Positions 25,864 to 35,896 of a stretch of 64,000 nucleotides of DNA are shown here, one piece after another. Position 1 is the first letter of the stretch. The number at the start of each line of letters is the position of its first letter. The position numbers and the translations under genes are program-made. The stretch lies in assembly GCF_963675165.1 (NCBI RefSeq), contig NC_087377.1, positions 6,837,122 to 6,901,121 on the forward strand. Direction: 5' to 3'. The DNA is from Halichondria panicea. Its lineage: Eukaryota > Porifera > Demospongiae > Suberitida > Halichondriidae. The notes beneath the pieces are model-generated. The model was not told the origin of the DNA, ran no database searches, and was given only the letters and a program-made list of their open reading frames with translations.

Positions 25864-27033
25864 TTTGGACAACTTGTCACTTCAGTCACTTGTCACATGT
25901 GGACCGGATGCCAATAATCATTTTTTAGAGGAAGCTCAATTTCCTGTTTTGTCTTGCACTTTGGTTATCACTTGCCAGACAGTTGGACACGTGTCATAAT
26001 TGGATTCTGGCAAAATTAATGTTCATCATGATAATTAAAATCAATGTGTGTATAAAAGCTAGCTATTACATGTAGTAGCTTTATGTTATGTAGCTTTGGC
26101 ACCTCCACCGAGGCATCCGCAGCGCTTTCATTATAAGATTGTGTTACCCCAAATTGCTATAAGGTGCCACACAAATTTTTAATGTACGAGGGACATTGGC
26201 CAGTATAGGCCTTTCACTGGAATAGTTCTTGTGCTTTTGAAGTCATTATTCGAAGGTGTTCTCTACGGGAGGTATCAGGTTGTTTTACCCCAAAATGTGT
26301 TTAATAAGGTCAACTCTTGATAAGGTACAGAGGATTTTAAGTTGGTTGGCAGAAGCTAAAAGTTGAAGTGCACTCAACCATGACTACACACTGTGTGTTT
26401 CTTCCTACTAATGCAATTAGTGGTCATGGTTGACTGCACTTCAACTTCTAACTTCTGCCAACCAATTAACCTGAAATCCTCTGTATACAGAGACAGTAAA
26501 CTGGTACTAACAAACTATAATAATTAATGGTAAAATGTCATGAGAATATATAAAACTACAGCTAAACAATCATGTATGCTACTATTTACTGCTCGCGGTA
26601 TTGCCATATTTAGTAGTGGCATAAGAGGGCGGCAAGCGAAAGCGAGTGACCCCTATGGGCAGTATCGGCCACACATTTTTAATGTACGAGGGACATTGGC
26701 CAGTAGGCCTTCCACTGGAATAGTAATTCAGTTCTTGTGTTTTTGATCATTATTTGGAGGTGTCCTTTACTGGGAGTTATCATAGGTTGTGTTACACCAA
26801 AATGTGTTTAATAGGGTATTATAGAGACAATAAATAAAAGTAAACTGGTACTAACAAAACTTTTCACAACGTATATTAGCAAGTAAATACTTCCTTAAGG
26901 TAAATGAACTGGTACTAACAAATGTAAAAATGTCATGAGAATAAAACTACTCCAGCTACGTAACAATCATGTATGCTACTATATACACGCCTCTAACAAG
27001 AACAGCAGTATTATAATGGTTGCACCCCACTTG
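25864..27033. other. Spacer between M6PR-like B and C
   Basis: Holds two direct copies (about 26,170-26,320 and 26,668-26,820) of the segment containing TGTACGAGGGACATTGGCCAG, which also resembles the 3' flanks of genes A and B. Between them is a long inverted repeat (26,330-26,483) with arms around GTTGGTTGGCAGAAG. Unlike the A-B junction, no ABCA relic is visible here. No gene seen. Confidence 0.55.
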
Positions 27034-30000
27034 CTAACTAAGTGAACTGTATGTGTTCTTTTTAATGCATCCACCCGTACACGGTTGAAACGTGAACAAA
27101 AACCCATCCTGCAGTGGTGTGGAAGAGCATCAATTTAATTATGCACATCATTCACCATAAAGCCAACTTGTTAACTAAGGGGACAGTTCATCATGCACAT
27201 GCTAGATTCTGAAATCAAAGCGTACTTATACCTTGATAAGAAAGGGGAGATCTTTCCAGAAGGTGTAGTTGGGAACCACCTCAATTCCACGTGCACCCTT
27301 GACTTGGAACATGACGATTGAACCAATAATGAAGTACGCTATCACTGCTCCTAACACCCTACAGAGCATACAGTCATCATATATCAATGGGTGACTTAAC
27401 ATTTACAATTGTGAGGTTTTATTAACTACAGAGATAGGGCATCGACTCACAAACATATTAAGACAATCCCAACAGGTCCAAGAGGTATGCTGGCAGGAGC
27501 AGTATCACCAGGTGGGATGTTAGCATTGAATTCCTGCATGTGTTTGTTGACAATCTTCTCATGAAGTACAGTATAGTGGGAAATTTTTTTTTTTGAAATT
27601 GGGCGTGCGTAAATGCGCCACAAAATGTTTGACCACACCCCTATTACATGCTAGTGCATCACAGTAGGTCTAGTTACATATTGCACATCATAATTATAGA
27701 CAGTACTAATGTGATGATGTCATTATTCTATAAAATTTGAGGGGGGGGAGGTTCACCCCAGCCCCCCCCATTAGATGAAACCCTGACGTTCATTACAGCA
27801 GTTCAACACTCTTACTCTTATCTACTCTTGCATATATTCATACTCAAAGCAATGAGCCAGAAACTTGAGTCTCAAACTTCGAGTGGTTGCTACACTTTCC
27901 TTGGTTTTTTTATTATGAGATAAACGATCAGGAATACAAGAATGAACTAAAGTGCTGACTCAGCGGGTTGAAGAAGGTTGAAGGCGAATTCGAGGCCAAC
28001 ACTGTTTGCATAGCATATGTTCAGCCGCGGTTTAAATCGTGACCAACCTCCTCTGCATGGGTTACTATAAAAATAATAGTACTTCCAGCACTACAAAGGC
28101 AAGAGACAAAGGTAAAAGATGACTGTATGAATTGAAGTGTACTGAGTATTGAAGTTCATAATAATTAGTGCCATATAATTATACTATAAATACTTACATA
28201 GTCAAGTTCTTCAGGCATGGAATTCTCTCCAGAGAATACAAAGGACGGACCAAATTGTGTTGTCAGTGTCACTGATATAACCCCTTTCCTGGCAAAGCAT
28301 GCATTATGATAATGGAATACTGTATAATTATATGTATGCTTGATCAGAGGCCGCGGCTACTAAATGGCTGGCAGAGGAGACCACTGTTTAAGAGAGGCGT
28401 TTATTAACTTCAGCAAATTTAACAACCTTTAGTTACCGTATAGCGGGTATATTTCGAGGGTATAAATGTTTGTGGTTTTCGCAGATTAGGCATGAACCGC
28501 AACATTTATAGCCGCGAATTTAATAAATCCACGAAAACCTTTCTAAAGGCATTTCCGCGAAAATTTATACCCTCAAAATATACCCGCTATACGGTACACT
28601 GTCATCAGAAGTTATTTTTACCAAAAACTCGAACTCTGCTTTTCAAAAGCACTAACAAGCTGCTACCGTAGATACCAGTATTAATATGGCTGCCACGTAC
28701 AGAGACATAGCCTAAAAGTTCCACCGAGGCTATTATTTGAGTGCACACTCAAATAGTAGCCTCGGTGGAACTTTTAGGCTGCACAGCTTTTATACAAGAG
28801 CAGTCTCTAATCAAGCATATACGGTATATGTACAAATGTTTTATTCATCTATATGCCTCAGAGCCTAGTTGCAGAAGTACGTATATACGGTCAAGCTTTT
28901 GTGTTTGTGCGTGTGCCTGCCTGTCTGCATGCACGTAAATGCCTGCAAAATTGATTTAGGCGCCTTAAGGTGTTGTATAGGGAATAGACAACCACTCATG
29001 TAGTAGGAACATAATTATGAAGGATTATGGTGTTTACACATACCTTGGTTTCGGTGGGGTATCAAACGTATTATCTCCACCTCCGTACGTCACTGTGTAG
29101 TGGCTTGTGTCGGATTCATTCGCAAATTTCCAGGCAACATTACCACTACCGGAAGCTCCAATCACAACGTATGCACTCTCAGTAGTATCAGTTGGGTCCA
29201 TTTGGCAAAGCTATATACTTGTAGTAATTTTAGAGGATATGAAAGTGCTATGTACAATTTACGAAAGCTGGACAAAAAACAATGGGAAAGATGTTCTTGA
29301 AAGTCAAGCAAGCAATACCCATGCAGGTTTCCACTCACCACAACAGACTTGTTTGTATTCCCACAGTCTATTTTGGCACCACATGGAGAGAACGTGTACG
29401 TATACTTCTTGCCGTCGTTGTCTTCCGACGAAAATATAAAACTGCATTTAGAAAGTAGAGTCATAATTAAGTTAATATAAAGTTTTCTGTTCTGTTTACG
29501 TAGTACGTTTTTGGTTTGTTAAAGTGTTACAATTTACCGTTGCCCCGGTACAAGTACATTTTGCAGATAAGTGTTGTAAAACAGTAAAACGAGCACGAGT
29601 ATTGTGGCTAAACTGCATGGTTATGTCTAGCTGTATGTTTAGCTCTAGATCTACAACAAAGACATAAAACATTATCATTCGCTAGGTTCTTCAACTTTTG
29701 GACAATTGCAGTCGCTATGAATCCTATCTCTGCTCTGCAAGGTTAGAAAACGCTAGTTTAATAGCTAACAGCTAGCTGCATGCGGCCAGAGTACAGAGTA
29801 TAGTCTAATCTGGCACTCTGAAGTTTGTTCACCTCTATATACCAGTCGTTTGGTTTGGCATAAATTGCTAGCTTGATCTTTACTGTACAAGACTCGCCCT
29901 GAAATATGGCCACTCGCTATACAGGTCAGTTTTGGCTGCCCCAAACTAGGTTTTTAATGCCTTTATTATGGGCAGATACGACGTTTTGGGTGTGGTTTGG

Positions 30001-32390
30001 TAGATAAAATTGTGGACTACACTTAAATAGAAAGCACAATGATCCATTATTCGAGAGAGAGAGAGAGAACCGAAAAATTAGTCATTAGATTCAAGGTAGA
30101 GTCGTTTTTTAGCCGCGGCTATTTTCTGAAATGCATGCAGCCACCTCACTATTCCGGCCAAACTGCACTGTCCCAAGGGTATGGAGCATGGCCCTGAGGT
30201 ACACGCATAGTAGGTTCGAAGTTGTGAGTGATTCAACTGAGGTTACGCTATGTCAATTCCAATTCGCTAAGTTAATTCCATTTCGCTACAATGTACTTCA
30301 ATTCGAGGGTACGGCAATTCAACTGAGGCTCGTCAGATCGCGGGTACGGCAGTTCGTTTTAGGCTATCACACTCAACATTTTTCGCCATTGACAATGGCA
30401 TTGTTTACATTATAATAATACACAATGTAGGCCTACATTCATTGTTCCTGGTTGTCAATGTCAATCTATAGACTATTCTATTGACAATCAGCTTGCTCTG
30501 GGCATATACTATGAACATTGTAACTGTGTGATTTGACTGTCTGAAAACTAAGAAAAGTGGCTCTGTTTGCCAGACTCTCTCCCCTGGGAGGAGTCTGGCA
30601 TCAAAACTAGATCTCTCTAGGGTTTAAAATGGATTTTCTCACACGTGGGGATGAGCGCGCATGCATGCGCATACATACACAGAAATAAGGGGTGTGTCTG
30701 TAAAAGGTCAAGTTCACAAAATAATGGCTACTACAGCTTAGCTAGCTTTACAGCTCTTTTCTGACTCATAGTAGCTAAACTAACAAAAGCATGAAAAATC
30801 GCTCTGTGTTACACTAGCTACTTGACAAAAATCAAGATTATATTTTCTTCGTTTCCAAATGAAATAATATACATAGGGAACCTGAAGAGGAAGTATGAAA
30901 TGCTAGACAAAGATAGGAGTGGTCCTTTAAAGTAAAGACCAAGGAGAAACAAATCAGTAGAGGAGTAGATCTACATAGATAAATCTGTGCTAAGCTAAGT
31001 ATTAGCATTGTTCAATGTCACAATGATGGATTGTTTTGTATGATTGCAGTGATCATGAATGGTGTGTTCTATCCATGGTGTGTTTATCGTAGAAATCAAA
31101 GCTCCAGAAGACTCCCAGAAGCTTACAGACCATCTCTCTGGCAGTCAACTTCTTCTTCAAAATGAAATACAAACTCTTCTAATTGCAGCGCCACTCCAAT
31201 AGAAGCACCAATTTTACAAAATAATTTTTATTTTACTCCAATTTTGCCGCCGGTTAGGTAATTAGAAAATAAATTATTAGCCTTAAATCGAGGCTACTTG
31301 TACAACTGATTACTGTTTTAGCCTCGTGGAAACCTACTATTTTTGTTAATTTTATTGCTAGACATATCACTATATAAGTGCCAAACTGGAAGTTTTTCCC
31401 TTGTTCTATTTGTGCACCACGAAAATCACACAATTATTTTTAGTGGCACTGTAATTAGAAGAATCTCTAGCAGTATTAGCTGTAGTCAAGCGAAGGCAAC
31501 AAAGATTGAAAAGAGGGCAAGGCACAGATAATTCTCAAATTTACCAATCCGTTTCCTTTTCTATCATAATACCGTAAAGCGGGTTATTTTCGAGGCACTA
31601 AATTTTCGCAGATTGCCCAAACTAAAGTATTTCGAGGATAGCGGTTCAAATGACCACACCCCTACAGTAAACCAAGTTTTCGAGCCACTAAATTTTCATG
31701 TTTCTGGGTCATCCTCGAAAATAACCAGTTTTACGGTACCATATACGTATACAAAATATCCTTAAAACTGCATCACAAACGATTAACAATCAATAGTACT
31801 CGTGGAATAAGGGATTATCATAACAAGCACTGGCAAGGTTAACCGCACGTTCGAATACGCCTCGTGCAATTAGTATCCTTGCCATTGCTTGTTACTCGTG
31901 CTATTAATCCCATATTGCACTCTTAGCCATACTATTAATTATACTAACTATACACTTTGGCGAATGAGTCATTTGAACTGACTTGGCGGTTTTTAATTTG
32001 GCATCTCAGGCATGGCTACTACAGCAATGATGTTGTATCCAACGGTTATAAATTTGGCGATCATAAATTTTCAAACTCCAAAAGTAGCGATCTCTGACTT
32101 CGTTAAAAGTGTCGCCTTAAAATAATACTCTTTTTTACGGGAGGCCTTCAAATTGGTCAGTTTAAAATTTGAATTAACGAAATTGTCCGCTAGATCAATA
32201 TGGTAGTAAACATGTACGATCTATAGCAATTTGCTTCACCATTGATCAACTCAACTTACGGATATTTTAACTTGCCCTCCCAGCTTAGGCCATTGGCCAT
32301 GCAATAGCAGGGATTTGTACAATCAGCCTTAAATTCAGCATTAACACTGGCTAGAGCTAGGACCACCACAGACAGAATCTCAAACATCAT
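27034..32390 (-). CDS. M6PR-like: Cation-dependent mannose-6-phosphate receptor-like protein C
   Basis: Third tandem paralogue, seven exons: 32,260-32,390; 29,339-29,441; 29,044-29,210; 28,198-28,288; 27,451-27,533; 27,232-27,358; 27,034-27,108. It gives 258 residues, open throughout. Signal peptide MMFEILSVVVLALASVNA identical to A; CTNPCYC start; FSPCG; Gln81, Arg134, Glu155 and Tyr164 at the four predicted sugar-contact positions. It has the longest luminal exon 3 (55 codons) with its own loop DNTFDTPPKP, and a longer stalk (GDTAPASIPL) before the membrane helix. The last 43 membrane/juxtamembrane residues in exon 6 are almost the same as in A and B. The tail ends NTYSSLS. Same inferred role as A and B; distinct luminal loops may mean distinct ligands. 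Confidence 0.82.
28434..28596. mobile_element. TACCGTATAGCGGG-ended MITE in M6PR-like C intron 3
   Basis: 163 bp with inverted ends TACCGTATAGCGGGTATATT / AATATACCCGCTATACGGTA. The interior TATAAATGTTTGTGGTTTTC is shared with 33,358-33,531. Confidence 0.85.
28709..28780. repeat. Near-perfect 72 bp palindrome
   Basis: AGCCTAAAAGTTCCACCGAG on the left is mirrored exactly as CTCGGTGGAACTTTTAGGCT on the right, and the CACTCAAATA arms meet at about 28,744. It would form an almost loop-free hairpin. Probably the remnant of a foldback element. Confidence 0.85.
29780..30185. mobile_element. Degraded Tigger/pogo-like MITE
   Basis: Collinear with the intact element at 32,939-33,362. Shared segments include CAAGACTCGCCCTGAA, GTTTTGGGTGTGGTTT, AAATAGAAAGCACAATGAT and the right end CACTATTCCGGCCAA...TCCCAAGGGT. 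Its terminal repeats have decayed. Confidence 0.65.
31570..31738. mobile_element. TACCGTAAAGCGGG-ended MITE
   Basis: 169 bp. TACCGTAAAGCGGGTTATTT and AAATAACCAGTTTTACGGTA are inverted ends. The interior is closely related to 50,658-50,874 (TTTCGAGGCACTAAATTTTC, GATTGC(C/T)CAAACTAAA). Confidence 0.8.
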
Positions 32391-32639
32391 TTGGACGACT
32401 TGTCACTTCTCGCTTGCACTACTATAGCTCTTTACTATACTCTTAAGTCTTAAACCGCTATCTAAATCTCTGGTTTCATGTCAGGCCAGATAGACCACAG
32501 ACTGATCATGTGATTGATTAGTCTCGTTCCCGGTCAGGTGGTAAACCATTGGTAAAACCATAATGGTAATGACACCTTTACCAATCATAACTTAACTGTG
32601 GCAAACCATGCAAACTTACTGATGAGCAAACGAATAATA

Positions 32640-32830
32640 TTATGTGTACATGTACGTGGAAGTGAAGCTCAAGTGGCTGGTCTCTGTCTGCGTGTGCTGC
32701 TTGTCCTGATCGAGGGCACACCTGTCCACAGATGTGGTCCATGTGGAACATCTGAACATACTCCATGAATCGAATGGGAGGAAGATTCATGAGATTCAAG
32801 GTAGTGTATGGTGTGTATGGTGTGTAGCAA
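32640..32830 (+). pseudogene. Relic of sulfotransferase exon 1
   Basis: Matches the first coding exon of the intact sulfotransferase at 39,487-39,634. CTCTGTCTGCGTGTG, GCTTGTCCTGA, ACACCTGTCCACAGAT, GATTCAAGG and the flanking bases recur, but indels break the frame and the start region has diverged. Next to the exon end it keeps a GTAGTG donor where the intact gene has GCAGTG. Non-functional. Confidence 0.8.
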
Positions 32831-32938
32831 AGGCGGTCCAACAGGCGCAGTGCAGCTCAAACAATTAAGCTTTTGATTAAGCAATAACTAGCCACTTACG
32901 CCCCCCTCCCCCCCCCATGTCATACCATATAGCAGGTA

Positions 32939-33362
32939 CAGTAGACTCTCGCTATTCCGGCTCCCTGAAGTACGGCCACCTCGATATACCGGCCATTTGG
33001 CTTGGCACGGAATGCTAGCTATATGTTTACTGCACAAAACTCACCCTGAAGTACAGCCACTCGCTATTCCGTTTACCGGCCGCAGTGCTGGCTGTCCCAA
33101 ACAGGGTTCTCAATGTAATTTTATACGTGTATTACGGCCGCGTTTTGGGTGTGGTTTAGCAAATAAAATTGAATTACACTTAAATAGAGAACAAAATGAT
33201 TCATTATCCTACATTATCCTCGAGACAAGAACCGCAAAAGTAGTCATTAGATTTGAGGTAAGGTCGTTTTTAAGCCGCGGCTATTTCCTGAGATACAGCC
33301 ACCTCGCTATTCCGGCCAAGCTGCATGGTCCCAAGGGTGACCGGATTAACGAGAGTCTACTG
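32939..33362. mobile_element. Tigger/pogo-like MITE with TA target duplication
   Basis: 424 bp. It begins CAGTAGACTCTCGCTATTCC and ends in GACCGGATTAACGAGAGTCTACTG's complement arrangement, with TA on both sides. CAGTNGAC/TCTCG-type ends and TA targets are typical of pogo/Tigger elements. No transposase coding region. It lies between the two sulfotransferase relics. Confidence 0.85.
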
Positions 33363-33531
33363 TATATTTCGAGGGTATAAATGTTTGTGGTTTTCGCGGA
33401 TTAGGCTAGGCATGAACTGCGAATTTAATATTGCATGCATGCATGCTGCAAAAAGGTGATATTTCACGAAAATTTAATCAGCGAAAACCTTTCTAAAGGG
33501 ATTTCCGCAAAAGTTTATACCCGCTATGTAC
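33358..33531. mobile_element. Decayed TACCGTATA-family MITE abutting the Tigger-like element
   Basis: Shares TTTCGAGGGTATAAATGTTTG, GTGGTTTTCGC and AAAACCTTTCTAAAGG with 28,434-28,596, and ends in TATACCCGCTATGTA. Its left end coincides with the right end of the Tigger-like element, so one probably inserted into or beside the other. Confidence 0.6.
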
Positions 33532-33538
33532 CATAATG

Positions 33539-33740
33539 CGTATTACTAGAATGTTTTACGAGCATCAAACATATATATGCAAACTTGTCGAGGGATATGA
33601 TCAATTCGCAACAATCAAAATTGCAAAATCTAGTAAAAATACACACAATCTTTGCCAGAACGCTATAGTTAGATTGCAAAGGTCTACCATGATTGGGCAC
33701 ATTCGCAAAGGTTTTTCACCTGCAAAATTCTAGTAATACG
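33539..33740. mobile_element. CGTATTACTAGAATG-ended MITE
   Basis: Left CGTATTACTAGAATGTTTTAC and right GCAAAATTCTAGTAATACG are inverted repeats. A second copy is at 40,875-41,090 (shared TCGCAACAAT, AGTAAA(A)ATACACAC, TTTTTCACCTG). Non-autonomous. Confidence 0.8.
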
Positions 33741-34099
33741 GTATACGGTATGTTTTTGCTTAAGCTACTGTGTAGTCGATTTAATTAATTAGAAATTTGT
33801 GTTTTTCTCGATTAATTTGACATCTTCAACTACACATAATTTATGCGCATGCGCACATTAATTAATCACACATGGCGTCATTTGAGTGGCAAGGATCAGC
33901 AATAATCAAGAGGTGGCATCATGCAGAGGAGGGAGGGGGACGAGAAACTAATAATTGAGTTTATATGGCCTTACTCATGTGTAAAAACGTCTCATTTGCT
34001 TCACTTTTGCAGTGTATACAGTGTATGTACTGTTGTTGCCATTGTTAGCAATGTACACTCTATCTAGGTGCATGTCTGTTTTCTGTGTCACAGTTACTA

Positions 34100-34285
34100 G
34101 CAAAGAGTGTGCAGACAAAATATTCATTTTGTTTTGTTTACACTCAGTGAGTTAAGACGATGAGGCCGGAGCAGTCTGAATCAAACCGACTATAACTGGC
34201 CATGCAGAATAGAGGTGAGTACGTGCACACAGTTGCCGCCTGCAGTCTATACAGTATACAGGCCGGGGTAGACACTGCAATAAGG
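34100..34285 (+). pseudogene. Relic of sulfotransferase exon 2 and flanks
   Basis: Matches 39,990-40,160 around the second coding exon at 40,045-40,100. GCAGTCTGAATCAAACCGACT, the AGAATAGAG end with its donor, and the downstream CTGCAGTCTATACAGTATAC and GGGTAGACACTGCAA are all present. An in-frame TAA follows CGACTA, so the copy is dead. With the exon 1 relic at 32,640 it shows that the 5' part of the sulfotransferase gene was duplicated leftwards. Confidence 0.8.
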
Positions 34286-34484
34286 CAATAATTGTATACC
34301 TACCCTTGGGTTCACACTGTTGCAAATTTTATGTATGCTAGCTATAACTGATACCCGTCAAAAAATAAAATAAAGCCGTATCCCTGCATCAAGAAAAAGG
34401 CGTGAGAAACAATTAGGCCTTGGCAAGTTATAAGTTATGCTCCCTATTATTGGAAATATTGAAATTATCTGACCTCCCCCCCCC

Positions 34485-35035
34485 CCCCTCTAGGACTATA
34501 GTGTGATTCAGACGACTCTGGACGATGTGTTCATCCACTTTTGCCAAGGCAACAGAAAGAGTGAGGAGTGAGGCTTGAAAGTCAGTGGAACCATAGATAA
34601 TTAAGGCAACAGATCTCAGGTTCACATACAAGTGTGATTCAAACGACTCTAGACAATGTGTTCATCCAAGGCAACAAAAAGAGCGAGTAGTGAGGCGTGA
34701 AAGTCGGAATCTTAGTGGAACCATAAATGGATTAGCAACAGATCCACATAATTATATATACATGTAAGCTGCACATAAAATGCATTAACTGAGGTAGCTA
34801 GGAGCCGTGTTTTACTGGAGCCCTAACCCCAGGGGAAACACAACTTTTATGGCTGTTTTGGCAAATTCGGATACCCCCAAAACTTATATTCCATGCCCCA
34901 TGATCATTTGGAAATGACAAAAATTTCTATTTTGATGATGATGCTATGGTGGAACTGATGGTTGACGTCATACCATGTGACATGACTGAGATTGTTCACA
35001 ATTGAGACTACAACACTGTAACTGTAAATTTGTAT
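34485..35035 (+). pseudogene. Two relics of the ABCA terminal exon
   Basis: 34,493-34,580 repeats the last ABCA exon (GACTATAGTGTGATTCAGACGA, GGACGATGTGTTCATCCAC) including the C-rich tract just upstream. 34,628-34,705 is a second, more diverged copy (GTGTGATTCAAACGACTCTAG). ACGTCATACCATGTGAC and GAGACTACAACACTGTAA near 34,965-35,025 match the stop-codon end of the parent gene. No reading frame survives. These fragments mark another edge of the ABCA-M6PR duplication. Confidence 0.8.
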
Positions 35036-35896
35036 AATAATAAAAAAAGTGTATTACAGTATCTGTTTCTGTGTATTATGTTCTTGCAGAAGCACATAAG
35101 CACATTAATGTGCTTCTGGTTCTTGTTTATTCCAAGTCTGGTTTTTCTCCTACATATCAAATGATATTATTATGCCTCGAGGCGTAGCCACACGAGGGAT
35201 ACGGTAAAGCTGACTGTGTGTGTCTGTTCCCGCTGTAACTGCTCGACGGTTGCAATGCGACGAAAACTAACAGCTTCTACATGTATAGGCTTCTAGCCAC
35301 GTTCTCTTGGATTTTGTTTCATGGATTTGCAGACTAAAGCTTCTTTCTCAAGTTATTGGTCAAAATTATGTGATTTGTTTAACGCCTGCTAACGCACTGC
35401 CAATCCTATGTAAAACCTACCTGTTTCACTTGAATGAACCTCTCCCACAAAAAGCCTTGCTTACAAATTGTCCTTTACAATGGTTTTAGTTAGACCAATC
35501 TTATCACACATTAATTATGACTCTTTTGGCTAGACACACTGTGTGTAACGGGTAATTTTTGTTTGAACACAGTGATTTTCATGACTAAAAATTTAGCGTT
35601 TCGGTAAATCAAATTTACACCATCATTTATAATCTATAGACCAAGTTAACCGTGCATGTGCTATCAGAATGGGATTATGGGACTATAATTAGATTAATTA
35701 TTCAATGATTCGTTCTTGGCACACATGTCCACCATTTATTGCTATTTGAATGTTGATTATTCATTAACACTAGCTAGCTGCATGAACATCATTTTAGGTT
35801 ATTGTTGTGTAATGTGCCAACGTACAAAAGTACGTTAAATGGTCATTGATATAGAATAAAATCAACAATTGTCAAAAATTAAAATCATGGTCCAGA
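35036..35896. other. Spacer downstream of the NLR gene
   Basis: Contains a hairpin AGAAGCACATAAGCACATTAATGTGCTTCT (35,088-35,117), a copy of the dispersed repeat seen at 17.1-17.6 kb (35,175-35,340, with TAGGCTTCTAGCCACGTTCT), and AT-rich filler. No gene seen. Confidence 0.55.

Larger units (their letters stand above)
29442..32259 (-). other. Large intron 1 of M6PR-like C
   Basis: 2.8 kb. It carries a degraded Tigger-like MITE (29,780-30,185), a TACCGTAAAGC-ended MITE (31,570-31,738), a GAGAGAGAGAGAGA run at about 30,052, a hairpin GCCAGACTCTCTCC/GGAGGAGTCTGGC at about 30,570-30,600, and repeated CAATTC-containing sequence at 30,210-30,350. The remainder is AT-rich with nothing recognised. 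Confidence 0.5.

Noticed and set aside
30131-30415. 94-residue open frame in M6PR-like C intron 1
   Set aside because: Starts inside a degraded Tigger-like MITE and has no recognisable domain or splice context.
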